24,619 bases of DNA from BOKV01 sp041739225. Its GTDB lineage: Bacteria > Pseudomonadota > Alphaproteobacteria > Rhizobiales > Rhizobiaceae. The position numbers were made by a program, and so were the translations under genes. Positions 1 to 7,829 of the stretch are shown piece by piece (position 1 is the first letter of the stretch; the number at the start of each line of letters is the position of its first letter). The notes beneath the pieces were generated by a model, which saw nothing but the letters and a program-made list of their open reading frames with translations, was not told the origin of the DNA and ran no database searches. The stretch lies in assembly GCA_041739225.1 (NCBI GenBank), contig JBGSOG010000038.1, positions 1-24,619 of the forward strand, read 5' to 3'.

Positions 1-30
1 AATACCACAGCTTGCGACTTCAACAAAATT

Positions 31-1803
31 TCACACCAACTGCCTGCCTTTTGCGTCGATTGCAGTGGCGACAGCCTCGTCACTGGCTTCATCTGGCAGC
101 AACATTTCATTGTGCGCCTTGCCCGACGGGATCATCGGGAAACAATTTGCCAGCGATGCAACGCGGCAATCGAAGATCACCGGCCTGCGCACGTTGATCA
201 TTTCAAGGATCGCATCATCGAGATCGTCCGGCTTGTCGCAGCGAATGCCAACCCCGCCATAAGCATCTGCCAGCTTGACAAAGTCAGGCATGGCCTCGGT
301 GTAGCTGTGTGATAACCGGTTGCCATGCAGCAATTGTTGCCACTGGCGCACCATGCCCATGTACTGGTTGTTCAAGATGAAAATCTTGATCGGCGCATCG
401 AACTGGATTGCCGCCGACATTTCCTGGATGCACATCTGGATGGATGCATCCCCGGCGATGTCGATTACCAGCGCGTCGGGATGGGCAATCTGAACTCCCA
501 GCGCCGCCGGCAGGCCATAACCCATGGTACCCAGCCCACCCGATGTCATCCAGCGGTTTGGCTGTTCGAAATGATAGAACTGTGCGGCCCACATCTGGTG
601 TTGGCCGACTTCCGTGGTGATGTAGGTGTCGCGGTCCTTGGTAAGTTCATAAAGCCGCTGCACCGCGTATTGCGGCATGATGACTTCCTTTGACGGGCGA
701 TAGGCAAGACAATCCCGTGCCCGCCAGGTCGTGATCTGGTCGTTCCATTTGGCCAGCGCCGCCTTGTCCGGCTTGCCAGCATGTGCGCGCCACAAACGCA
801 GCATGTCTTCCATCACGTGCCCGACATCACCGACGATGGGAACCTGCACGCGAACATTTTTGTTGATCGATGACGGGTCGATGTCGATATGGATTTTCTT
901 GGAATTTGGCGCAAATGCGTTGAGCCGCCCTGTGATGCGGTCGTCGAAACGCGCACCAACGCAGATCATCACATCGCAATCATGCATCGCCATGTTTGCT
1001 TCATATGTACCGTGCATGCCCAGCATTCCCAGCCAGTGCTTGCCGCTGGCCGGATAGGCGCCCAGACCCATGAGGGTCGACGTGATCGGGAACCCGGTCA
1101 GCTCCACCAGTTCGCGCAACAAATGGCTTGCTTCCCTGCCCGAATTGATCACGCCGCCGCCGGTGTAAAACAAAGGCTTCTTCGCACTTGCCATCAACTC
1201 AATTGCAGCCTGTATCTGCTTGATGTCTCCGGACAATTGCGGTCGGTAGCTGCGGTGCTTGAACTGTGCTTTCGGAATATAGGTGCCGGTTGCGAACTGC
1301 ACGTCCTTGGGAATATCGATGAGGACCGGCCCGGGCCTTCCGGCGCACGCAACATAAAATGCCTCGTGCAGAATCAACGGAAGTTCATCCACCGAGCGAA
1401 CCAGCCAATTGTGTTTGGTGCATGGGCGGGTGATGCCGACGGTGTCTGCTTCCTGAAAAGCGTCCGATCCGATAAGCGCCGTCGGAACCTGGCCAGTGAT
1501 GCAAACCAGCGGAATTGAATCCATCAGGGCATCCTGCAAGGGCGTTACTGCATTGGTCGCGCCGGGGCCGGAAGTTACCAGCATTACCCCCGGCTTGCCG
1601 GTTGAGCGTGCATAGCCTTCAGCGGCATGTCCTGCACCCTGCTCGTGCCGAACCAGGATATGGCGAACTTTTTCCTGCTGGAACAATTCGTCATAAATGG
1701 GCAGGACCGCACCGCCGGGATATCCGAATATGGTGTCCACACCATGCTCGACCAGCGCCGTGATTACCATTTCCGCACCGGTCATTTGCTGCTTCTTGCT
1801 CAT
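31..1803 (-). CDS. ilvB: Acetolactate synthase, large (catalytic) subunit
   Basis: Thiamine-diphosphate enzyme that condenses two pyruvates to 2-acetolactate, or pyruvate with 2-oxobutyrate, the first common step of valine, leucine and isoleucine synthesis. The 590-residue protein has full family length. Seen: an N-terminal TPP-binding domain with GYPGGAVLP near residues 28-35 and the catalytic glutamate in RHEQGAGHA (E54), a central domain, and a C-terminal TPP/Mg2+ motif from GDASIQ (residue 451) to ILNN (479). The ATG at 1803 is preceded by AGGAAA. The regulatory small subunit gene (ilvN/ilvH) would be expected just beyond the left edge and is not in the window. Expression is probably controlled by the leader peptide and terminator upstream (1928-1981 and 1874-1895). 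Known for the family: feedback control acts through the small subunit. The symbol ilvI is used for the same gene in some genomes. Confidence 0.97.
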   Translation of the reverse strand: MSKKQQMTGAEMVITALVEHGVDTIFGYPGGAVLPIYDELFQQEKVRHILVRHEQGAGHAAEGYARSTGKPGVMLVTSGPGATNAVTPLQDALMDSIPLVCITGQVPTALIGSDAFQEADTVGITRPCTKHNWLVRSVDELPLILHEAFYVACAGRPGPVLIDIPKDVQFATGTYIPKAQFKHRSYRPQLSGDIKQIQAAIELMASAKKPLFYTGGGVINSGREASHLLRELVELTGFPITSTLMGLGAYPASGKHWLGMLGMHGTYEANMAMHDCDVMICVGARFDDRITGRLNAFAPNSKKIHIDIDPSSINKNVRVQVPIVGDVGHVMEDMLRLWRAHAGKPDKAALAKWNDQITTWRARDCLAYRPSKEVIMPQYAVQRLYELTKDRDTYITTEVGQHQMWAAQFYHFEQPNRWMTSGGLGTMGYGLPAALGVQIAHPDALVIDIAGDASIQMCIQEMSAAIQFDAPIKIFILNNQYMGMVRQWQQLLHGNRLSHSYTEAMPDFVKLADAYGGVGIRCDKPDDLDDAILEMINVRRPVIFDCRVASLANCFPMIPSGKAHNEMLLPDEASDEAVATAIDAKGRQLV

Positions 1804-1869
1804 TTTCCTGCCGTTCCGTCGTTCTGTCTGTTGAAAAATGCCACACCATTTGCGGCTGGTTCAGGACAA

Positions 1870-1895
1870 TAAAAAAGGCCCCTTTCGGAGCCTTT
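1870..1895 (-). terminator. Rho-independent attenuator terminator in the ilvB leader
   Basis: On the minus strand a 9-bp stem (1887-1895 with 1874-1882, including one G-U pair) closes a GAAA tetraloop and runs straight into a U-tract (complement of the A-run 1871-1876). It lies between the leader peptide and ilvB, 67 bases before the ilvB start, so it can only be an attenuator for ilvB or a processing signal, not the end of an upstream gene. Confidence 0.85.
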
Positions 1896-1900
1896 GATCT

Positions 1901-1949
1901 GCGCACACGCTGCTTGAAGCCGGCGGGTTAATCCGCCACGCGTGTGCGC
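1901..1949 (-). promoter_or_regulatory. Long leader hairpin of the ilv attenuator
   Basis: Perfect 10-bp inverted repeat, GCGCACACGC (minus strand, 1949-1940) with GCGTGTGCGC (1910-1901). It encloses a second small repeat GGCGG/CCGCC around the leader stop codon. The first arm lies inside the leader reading frame just after the Ile/Leu/Val codons, where the ribosome position would decide whether the hairpin forms. I could not identify the antiterminator pairing by eye. Confidence 0.6.
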
Positions 1950-1981
1950 CTGCTAACCACAAGAATGATGAACTTTGTCAT
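1928..1981 (-). CDS. ilvL: ilv leader peptide (attenuation)
   Basis: A 17-codon reading frame, MTKFIILVVSRRTRVAD, with a run of codons for Ile-Ile-Leu-Val-Val (ATC ATT CTT GTG GTT). These are the three products of the pathway begun by the downstream gene. The start at 1981 has GGAG six bases upstream. An in-frame ATG at 1993 would add MELV. It is followed by a long hairpin and then a U-tailed terminator before ilvB. Inference: ribosome stalling at these codons when branched amino acids are short prevents termination. The codon run, the placement and the terminator together make a chance origin unlikely. The name ilvL is by function only. Confidence 0.82.
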   Translation of the reverse strand: MTKFIILVVSRRTRVAD

Positions 1982-2007
1982 CACCAACTCCATTTCGAAT
2001 TTTGAAC

Positions 2008-2036
2008 ACAGTAATTGCGCCACAGCATTCCGTCAA
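2008..2036 (-). promoter_or_regulatory. Probable sigma-70 type promoter of the ilv leader-ilvB unit
   Basis: On the minus strand TTGACG (2036-2031), a 17-base spacer and TACTGT (2013-2008). Transcription would begin near 2001, leaving about 20 bases including GGAG before the leader ATG at 1981. The -35 is good and the -10 is only moderate, but the geometry fits the attenuator exactly. Confidence 0.55.
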
Positions 2037-2058
2037 CAGCATTTGCTTCAACGACGGA

Positions 2059-3243
2059 TCAGGCGGCGACCCGGTTGCGGCCTTCGCGCTTGGCCTGATA
2101 AAGTTTCTTGTCGGCGGCCTTGAAAAGGTCTGCTGCACGCTGCACGCCATCAGAGCTGGTGGCCACACCGATTGATATCGTGGGCTTCAAGATGACATTG
2201 CCAACGGGAATGTTCAGGGCACCAATCATGCTGCGGTAGCGTTCAGCAACTGCCAGCAATTGCTCCATGTTGGCAAAGGGAGTGATGACCGCAAATTCCT
2301 CGCCGCCGATGCGGGCGACCACATCGTTTTCACGCGTGATCGCTTTGAGCCGCAATGCCACTTCACGCAGAACCATGTCCCCGGCGTCATGGCCGTGCGT
2401 GTCGTTGACTTTCTTGAAATGATCCAGATCGAAAACCAACAGTCCCAATGTGGTTTTCGACGCATTGAACCGGTCGAGAAACTGCTGCAGCGAATCTTCA
2501 AAATATCGCCTGTTGTGCAGACCCGTGAGCGGGTCCGTGGTAGCCTGGACCTCCATCGAAGCCGCAAGATTTTGCATCTGGGCTTTTTCCTGGCGGTTCC
2601 GCTTGATCATTGGAATAATGATGCCAAGGAATACCATCAGGGATGATGCCAACATTCCACATGCGAAGAGAAGTTTCTGCACTGTGCGTGCGAATGCATC
2701 CCCCACCGGGATGATCACCTCGCGAATGCCTATGATATCGCCCTTGGCGTAGACCGGCTTGCCGGCATCAGCACACGAACCGCAATTGGATGACGCAACA
2801 AGTGGTGCGGCGATACGCACATAGCTCACACCGTCTATGGTCGCATTGATCACGAAACTGTTCTGTCCCGAACGGATTGCGCCCAACGCAGCCTCACGGA
2901 ACGAATCCTTGGCCGAACTTAGATTTGCGAAACCTGGGTGGTCGGAATACACTGACAATTCTGCATTGTCGCGCGCCCGGCTCACTTGCTTGCGGGCATT
3001 TTCAAGCCGTCTGCGAAACTGTATTGCTCCGTCAGAATCGAGCCGCAAGCCACTGAAATCATCTTCGCTGGACAAGTCATCCGACACTGCCATGACGGTC
3101 AGCGCCAAATCCTGACTGTGACGGCCCGGCGCTTCTGCTATCTCGCGATAGGCAAGGATTACCAGCAGACACGCCAACGAGATCAGGATGGCGTCCATCA
3201 CCATCACGATATCGAAGTTCCGCGTAGAAAAGCCGCTGCGCAT
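2059..3243 (-). CDS. Membrane diguanylate cyclase with DUF3365-type sensor domain
   Basis: Predicted to make the second messenger cyclic di-GMP from two GTP. Seen: a membrane segment at about residues 14-32; an external domain at about 40-185 resembling the DUF3365 (Tll0287-like) family, including NCGSC (C154, C157); a second membrane segment at about 189-211; and a GGDEF domain at about 235-394 with the active-site motif GGEEF at 313-317. An inhibitory-site motif RxxD (R304-D307) sits five residues before it, so product inhibition is likely. The CxxC is not followed by His as a covalent haem motif would require, so the ligand sensed is unknown. No EAL domain is present, so it is predicted to be a cyclase only. 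The start at 3243 is the longest ATG; ATGs at codons 14 and 16 would remove the N-terminus just before the first helix. Confidence 0.88.
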   Translation of the reverse strand: MRSGFSTRNFDIVMVMDAILISLACLLVILAYREIAEAPGRHSQDLALTVMAVSDDLSSEDDFSGLRLDSDGAIQFRRRLENARKQVSRARDNAELSVYSDHPGFANLSSAKDSFREAALGAIRSGQNSFVINATIDGVSYVRIAAPLVASSNCGSCADAGKPVYAKGDIIGIREVIIPVGDAFARTVQKLLFACGMLASSLMVFLGIIIPMIKRNRQEKAQMQNLAASMEVQATTDPLTGLHNRRYFEDSLQQFLDRFNASKTTLGLLVFDLDHFKKVNDTHGHDAGDMVLREVALRLKAITRENDVVARIGGEEFAVITPFANMEQLLAVAERYRSMIGALNIPVGNVILKPTISIGVATSSDGVQRAADLFKAADKKLYQAKREGRNRVAA

Positions 3244-3318
3244 GTCTGCTATCCGCCTGTTAAAGGCCCCCGGTATTTCTGTATGCCAATAGATTGAAAG
3301 GGCAGTGAACGGAGATGG

Positions 3319-4230
3319 TTAACGTTCGATATCAAACGAAAATTGAGCGGCAGGATTTCGCTCCCATTCCGGCCCGAACTGGTTGCGAAACCAGGTGGAT
3401 TGGCGCTTGGCATATTGCCGCGTTGAAGCTTTTGACAAAAGCACCGCTTCCTCAAGCGAAATCTTGCCGCTCACATGTGCCCATAGCGGAGCAAGGCCGA
3501 TCGCTTTCATGGCGGGCAACTGGTCAGGCAAACCCAGGGCCATGAATTTTTCCACCTCATCCAATGCGCCTTGGGCAAGCATGGCATCGAACCGGGCTTC
3601 AATCCGCTGATGCAGCACCTGCCTGGGCGGTTCAACGATGATTTTCCGCAAGTTTGCGTGCGAGCGAACAACAGGGTTGCCTGCGGCAGACTGAAACTCG
3701 ATGATGCTGCGTCCTGCCGTGTCAAACACCTCAAGCGCCCGCACAAGCCTTTGCCTGTCGGCCGGGTTGAGCCGCGCAGCAGCGACCGGATCACGTTTCA
3801 ACAACTCGCCATGCAGCGTTTCAGGCGCAATGTCCCCTACCCCGCGCCAATGTTGCCGCACAGACGGTTCAATGGCCGGAATGCTTGAAATGCCCTCCAG
3901 CAACGCCTTGAAATACAGGCCGGTACCGCCAACGAAAAGCGCCGGACGCTTTTGCTGTTGCAGGAAATTGTACACATCAGCCGCCTGTTTGAGCCAAATG
4001 GCGACAGAATAGGGCTGTGATGGTGGTACATGGCCATAAAGATGGTGTTCTGCCTGCAGCATTGTTTGTGCGTCCGGGCGTGCTGTAAGTACCAAAAGCC
4101 CGCCATACACCTGCATGGAGTCGCAATTGATGATCGCTCCTCCGGTTTTTGCCGCCAAATCCAGTGCCAAAGCACTCTTGCCCCCGGCAGTGGGGCCAGC
4201 TATCAGGATCGCGTCTGGAAGGTTAGCCAT
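3319..4230 (-). CDS. miaA: tRNA dimethylallyltransferase (A37 isopentenylation)
   Basis: Transfers the dimethylallyl group from DMAPP to N6 of adenosine 37 in tRNAs that read codons beginning with U, which helps anticodon stability and reading frame. Seen: P-loop GPTAGGKS at residues 12-19, CDSMQVY at about 36-42, GGTGLYFKALLEG in the middle, and the RDPVAAARLNPADRQRLVRALEVF segment typical of IPP transferases. Length 303 is normal. It is divergent from serB with only 38 bases between the starts, so the two promoters must overlap or lie within the neighbouring gene. The 75-base gap before the cyclase gene shows nothing distinctive. Confidence 0.97.
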   Translation of the reverse strand: MANLPDAILIAGPTAGGKSALALDLAAKTGGAIINCDSMQVYGGLLVLTARPDAQTMLQAEHHLYGHVPPSQPYSVAIWLKQAADVYNFLQQQKRPALFVGGTGLYFKALLEGISSIPAIEPSVRQHWRGVGDIAPETLHGELLKRDPVAAARLNPADRQRLVRALEVFDTAGRSIIEFQSAAGNPVVRSHANLRKIIVEPPRQVLHQRIEARFDAMLAQGALDEVEKFMALGLPDQLPAMKAIGLAPLWAHVSGKISLEEAVLLSKASTRQYAKRQSTWFRNQFGPEWERNPAAQFSFDIER

Positions 4231-4268
4231 GATTTGGCTTCCTGCCGACGGGGTGTTTGGGAAACAGC

Positions 4269-5156
4269 ATGAAATTTGTAGCCACCTTGGTCGCCAATCC
4301 TTTGGAGCGGGCGCTGGATGATGCGTTCGTGTCGTCCACCGCGCAAGCCATTTCGGCCCGTGAAATACGCTGGTTGGCTCCCCGAACTGCCTGCGACCTG
4401 GTGTTGCCGGTTAGCATGAAACGGGAAGAGGCTGAAACCGTTCTGGCGGAATTGGCCAGCGGCAAACCGATCGACACAGCCGTCCAGCATTCTACGACGC
4501 GGCGAAAGGCCGGACTGATCGCGGACATGGATTCTACCATGATCGACCAGGAATGCATTGACGAGTTGGCTGATTTTGTTGGCGTTGGCCCGCTTGTCTC
4601 GCAGATCACTGCTCGCTCGATGAATGGCGAGATCAATTTCGAAACCGCGCTGCGTGAGCGTGTCGGTCTTCTGAAAGGTCTTCCGGTGAGCGTGGTGGAG
4701 GAAATTTTGAAAAGCCGCATCACGCTTGCGGCTGGCGGCAAGGAATTGGTGGCGACGATGCGGGCAAATGGCGCGTGGACCGCGCTCATCTCAGGCGGAT
4801 TTACAAGGTTCACAACGGCAATTTCAAAAAAGCTCGGATTCGACGAGCACCGTGCCAACGTGCTGATCGAGAAAGACGGTTGTTTTACCGGCGAAGTGAT
4901 CGAGCCAATTCTGGGCCGTGAAGCCAAAGCCGACGCGTTGTCGGCGATTGCCACTGCCCACGGGCTTTCACCGGCACAATTCATTGCTGTCGGCGACGGT
5001 GCCAACGATCTTGGCATGCTGGCACTTGCCGGAACCGGTGTTGCATTGCATGCCAAGCCGATTGTGGCCAGCCAGACCCGCATTCGCATCGACCACGGCG
5101 ATCTGACAGCGCTGTTGTACCTGCAAGGCTATCAACAGAACGAATTTCTCGCCTGA
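4269..5156 (+). CDS. serB: Phosphoserine phosphatase
   Basis: HAD-superfamily enzyme that performs the last step of serine synthesis, dephosphorylating L-3-phosphoserine. With the ATG at 4269 the protein has 295 residues. Seen: N-terminal regulatory-like region (1-80), HAD motif I DMDST at residues 86-90 with nucleophile D86 and acid D88, the phosphoserine-specific cap around MNGEINFETALRERVGLLKGL, motif II near LISGGF, and motif IV GDGANDLGML beginning at G242 (D243, D247). A TTG four codons upstream would extend the frame but has no better ribosome site. Its neighbour degP converges, ending 27 bases downstream, and I see no clear terminator hairpin in that gap. Confidence 0.96.
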   Translation: MKFVATLVANPLERALDDAFVSSTAQAISAREIRWLAPRTACDLVLPVSMKREEAETVLAELASGKPIDTAVQHSTTRRKAGLIADMDSTMIDQECIDELADFVGVGPLVSQITARSMNGEINFETALRERVGLLKGLPVSVVEEILKSRITLAAGGKELVATMRANGAWTALISGGFTRFTTAISKKLGFDEHRANVLIEKDGCFTGEVIEPILGREAKADALSAIATAHGLSPAQFIAVGDGANDLGMLALAGTGVALHAKPIVASQTRIRIDHGDLTALLYLQGYQQNEFLA

Positions 5157-5183
5157 CGGACCGGTTTTGGCACGGTTTACCGA

Positions 5184-6647
5184 CTATTCGACCCGCAGGA
5201 CCACGAAGCGAATATCGCCTTTCGGGCTCGACACCATAACCAGTGCATTCTTGCGGCCTTCCTTGCGGATGGCTTCAATCCGGTCCGAGACTTCCCGCGG
5301 GTTGGAAACAGCTTCCTGTCCAACCTCGACGATGATCTCGCCAACTTCGATTCCTTTGTCAGCAGCAAGGCTGCCAGTATCGACTTCCGCAACCAGAACA
5401 CCTTTGATCTCTGAGCCCACCTTGCCGGCTTGACGCTCTTCATCAGTCAGGTCTTTGAGTGTCATCCCGAATAGTTTGCCCACCGGGGCAGCATCAACTT
5501 CAGGCTCGACAGTCTGAACAGAAGCCTTCTTGGCTTCATCATCCTCCAGAAGGCCCACTTTCGCCGCCAGTGTCTCTTCCTTGCCCTTGCGCAGGATGAC
5601 GACCGGGACTTCTTTTTCAACCGGCGTATCAGCGACAATCTTGGGCAGGTCGCGCATCTCCACCACCGGCTTGCTGTCAAACGACAGAACCACGTCCCCC
5701 GACTTGATGCCCGCAATGTCCGCAGGTCCGCCCTTCACCACATCCCCGATCAACGCTCCACGCGCCTTGTCGAGGCCGAGCGAGTCGGCAATTTCGTCGG
5801 TAACCGTCTGTATCTGGACGCCAATCCAGCCGCGCCGGGTTTCGCCGAACTGCACAAGCTGGTCCACGACGCTCTTGGCAAGATTGGAAGGAATGGCGAA
5901 CCCCAATCCTATCGAACCGCCCGAAGGCGAAATGATCGCAGTATTGATGCCGACCACATTTCCGGCCATGTCAAACAGTGGACCGCCCGAATTGCCCTTG
6001 TTGATCGAGGCGTCGGTCTGGATGTAATTGTCATAGGGACCCGAATTGATGTCCCGCCCGATGGCCGAGACAATGCCGAGGGTCACGGTTCTTCCAAATC
6101 CGAACGGGTTGCCGATAGCCAGCACCCAGTCCCCGATGCGGGCTTTTTCGGAATCACCAAATGGAACCGCAGTCAGCGGCTTGGTCGGCTTAACCCGAAG
6201 AACGGCAATATCGGTTTTGATATCCTTGCCAATCAGTTCGGCAACCAATTGGCTTCCATCGGAGAAATTGGCGATGACTTCGTCTGCATCGGCAATGACG
6301 TGATTGTTCGTGACAATGATGCCGGCTGGGTCGATGACAAATCCCGATCCCAGCGACTGTCGTGTTTCTGCGCCGCCGTTTTCGCCTTCCTTGTCGGGAA
6401 ACACGTCGTCAAAGAATTCCTGGAACGGGCTTCCTTCCGGAGCTTTTGGCACCGGCAAATTGCGCTTTTCCTTGGCAACCTTCTGGGAAGTCGAAATGTT
6501 GACGACCGCGCCTATCAGCTTTTGCGACAGATCAGCAACCGAACTTGGTCCCTGTTGCGCTTTTGCTGGCTGCATGAAGGGAGAAAAGGCCAAGCCAGCC
6601 GCCACAACAGCAACCCTGAATGCCGCTTTTCCGGTGGACAATTTCAT
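5184..6647 (-). CDS. degP: Periplasmic serine protease/chaperone DegP (HtrA, Do family)
   Basis: Degrades or refolds misfolded envelope proteins. The start chosen is the ATG at 6647, which has AGGA nine bases upstream and gives a clean signal peptide ending PAKA|QQ after residue 30. The longest frame would add 32 unlikely residues. Length 487. Seen: trypsin-like domain with catalytic H116 (TNNHVI), D146 (TDIAVL) and S220 (GNSGGP), then PDZ1 (about 280-375, GWIGVQIQ onward) and PDZ2 (about 395-487, KLFGMTLKDL onward). It is the last gene of the hflK-hflC-DUF2065-degP run, 40 bases after DUF2065, so it is probably co-transcribed with them. A sigma-32 type promoter was not evident. Rhizobial genomes often have several paralogues, so mucD or degQ names are possible. 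Confidence 0.95.
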   Translation of the reverse strand: MKLSTGKAAFRVAVVAAGLAFSPFMQPAKAQQGPSSVADLSQKLIGAVVNISTSQKVAKEKRNLPVPKAPEGSPFQEFFDDVFPDKEGENGGAETRQSLGSGFVIDPAGIIVTNNHVIADADEVIANFSDGSQLVAELIGKDIKTDIAVLRVKPTKPLTAVPFGDSEKARIGDWVLAIGNPFGFGRTVTLGIVSAIGRDINSGPYDNYIQTDASINKGNSGGPLFDMAGNVVGINTAIISPSGGSIGLGFAIPSNLAKSVVDQLVQFGETRRGWIGVQIQTVTDEIADSLGLDKARGALIGDVVKGGPADIAGIKSGDVVLSFDSKPVVEMRDLPKIVADTPVEKEVPVVILRKGKEETLAAKVGLLEDDEAKKASVQTVEPEVDAAPVGKLFGMTLKDLTDEERQAGKVGSEIKGVLVAEVDTGSLAADKGIEVGEIIVEVGQEAVSNPREVSDRIEAIRKEGRKNALVMVSSPKGDIRFVVLRVE

Positions 6648-6687
6648 CGAGACCATCCTGTTTGTTGGGTGCAGTCGTTGCCGCCGC

Positions 6688-6927
6688 TTACAATCTTGAA
6701 ATCCAGATAATGCCAATTCCGCACAACATTGCGGCAATTCCAAAAAAGCGAAGCCAATTGTCCGTGATCATCGGCAACTGGCGCGCCATTTCTTTCACTT
6801 TACCGGGAAAACCGGCATAGAGCAGTCCCTCAAATACCAGCATCATGGCAAAACCGGTCACAAGGGCCTCGCCCAATCCGGGGTGACCGAAAGTTTCGCT
6901 CACCCCGCTTATCGTGTCCGGTGTCAT
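6688..6927 (-). CDS. Small inner-membrane protein, DUF2065 (YjeT-like)
   Basis: A 79-residue protein with two hydrophobic helices, about residues 20-38 (EALVTGFAMMLVFEGLLYAGF) and 60-77 (LRFFGIAAMLCGIGIIWIS). They are joined by a basic loop, PGKVKEMARQLPMITDNW, characteristic of DUF2065. Its ATG overlaps the hflC stop (ATGA, 6924-6927), which points to translational coupling. Members of this family commonly sit beside hflC. The function is unknown; the position between HflC and DegP suggests a part in membrane protein quality control, which is inference. Confidence 0.85.
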   Translation of the reverse strand: MTPDTISGVSETFGHPGLGEALVTGFAMMLVFEGLLYAGFPGKVKEMARQLPMITDNWLRFFGIAAMLCGIGIIWISRL

Positions 6928-7829
6928 TGTTGTGCGGGCGCTGTCGCCTTGGCGCGACCGGCCGGATTGCCAAAGAAGCGGAAGAAATCAGACTCAGGCG
7001 AAAGGACCATCGTCGTTCCCGAATTGTCGAGCGCCTGGGTATAGGCCTGCATCGACCGGTAAAACTCGAAAAACTCCGCGTCCTTCGTGAATGCTTCGGC
7101 AAATATCCGGTTGCGGTCAGCTTCGCCTTCACCACGAAGGATTTCAGATTCACGCTGGGCCTCGGATTCGAGCTCAACAACTTGTCTGTCCGCGACGGCT
7201 CGGATGCGCTGTGCGCCTTCGTTGCCGCGTGCCCGGATCAGTTCGGCTTCGGCAAAACGTTCCGCTTTCATGCGTTCATAGGTTTGGTCGGATACTTCCT
7301 TCGTAAGGTCAGTACGGCGAATTCGGACATCTTCGATGGCGATACCCAGTGCAGATGCATCAACCCGCATTTGCTCGCGAACTTCTGCCATCATCGCTCC
7401 ACGCTCCTTGGACAGCGCGGATTCAAAACCGCGAACGCCGTAAGAGCGGCGCAACGCTGAATCAAGGCGGGTGCGAAGACGCGATTCGGCCTGCGTCAGG
7501 TCGCCTCCAACGGCTGAGCGGAATTTGCGTGCATCTTCAATGGAATAGATGACAAACGCATCCACTTCATAAAACTTGCCGCCGGAAACCTGTACGCGGA
7601 TGTCGTCAAGGTCGAAGCGCAGTTTGCGGTCTTCGATGATTTGCACATTGTCGAGTTCAAGCATGGCAAGCGGCATCTTGAAGTAGATGCCCGGCTCGGT
7701 CTTGACGTCCTGAATCTGGCCAAATCGCACGACAATCGCCTGCTCGCGCTCGTTGACCACGAAAATCGAATTGTAGGCAAGGATGCCGAGTACGGCGATC
7801 ACAATGCCCAGGATGGAAAGGCGGCTCAT
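6924..7829 (-). CDS. hflC: HflC, SPFH-domain modulator of FtsH protease
   Basis: Forms with HflK a membrane-anchored periplasmic complex around the FtsH protease and limits its access to membrane substrates. The 301-residue protein has one N-terminal helix (about residues 5-25, LGIVIAVLGILAYNSIFVV). An SPFH/prohibitin domain follows (NEREQAIVVRFGQI onward), then a helical region rich in charged residues (about 180-260). The last residues, about 282-301, are FGNPAGRAKATAPAQQ-like and flexible. The ATG overlaps the hflK stop by four bases (7826-7829) and its own stop overlaps the DUF2065 start, so the three are tightly coupled. Confidence 0.96.
   Translation of the reverse strand: MSRLSILGIVIAVLGILAYNSIFVVNEREQAIVVRFGQIQDVKTEPGIYFKMPLAMLELDNVQIIEDRKLRFDLDDIRVQVSGGKFYEVDAFVIYSIEDARKFRSAVGGDLTQAESRLRTRLDSALRRSYGVRGFESALSKERGAMMAEVREQMRVDASALGIAIEDVRIRRTDLTKEVSDQTYERMKAERFAEAELIRARGNEGAQRIRAVADRQVVELESEAQRESEILRGEGEADRNRIFAEAFTKDAEFFEFYRSMQAYTQALDNSGTTMVLSPESDFFRFFGNPAGRAKATAPAQQ

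Noticed and set aside
889..1518. Open frame of 209 codons on the plus strand across ilvB
   Set aside because: Antisense shadow of a strongly conserved enzyme; no domain and no ribosome site.
4223..5089. Long open frame (288 codons) on the minus strand across serB
   Set aside because: It is a shadow of serB: Ser/Arg/Pro-rich composition, no recognisable domain, and it overlaps a gene with all HAD motifs.
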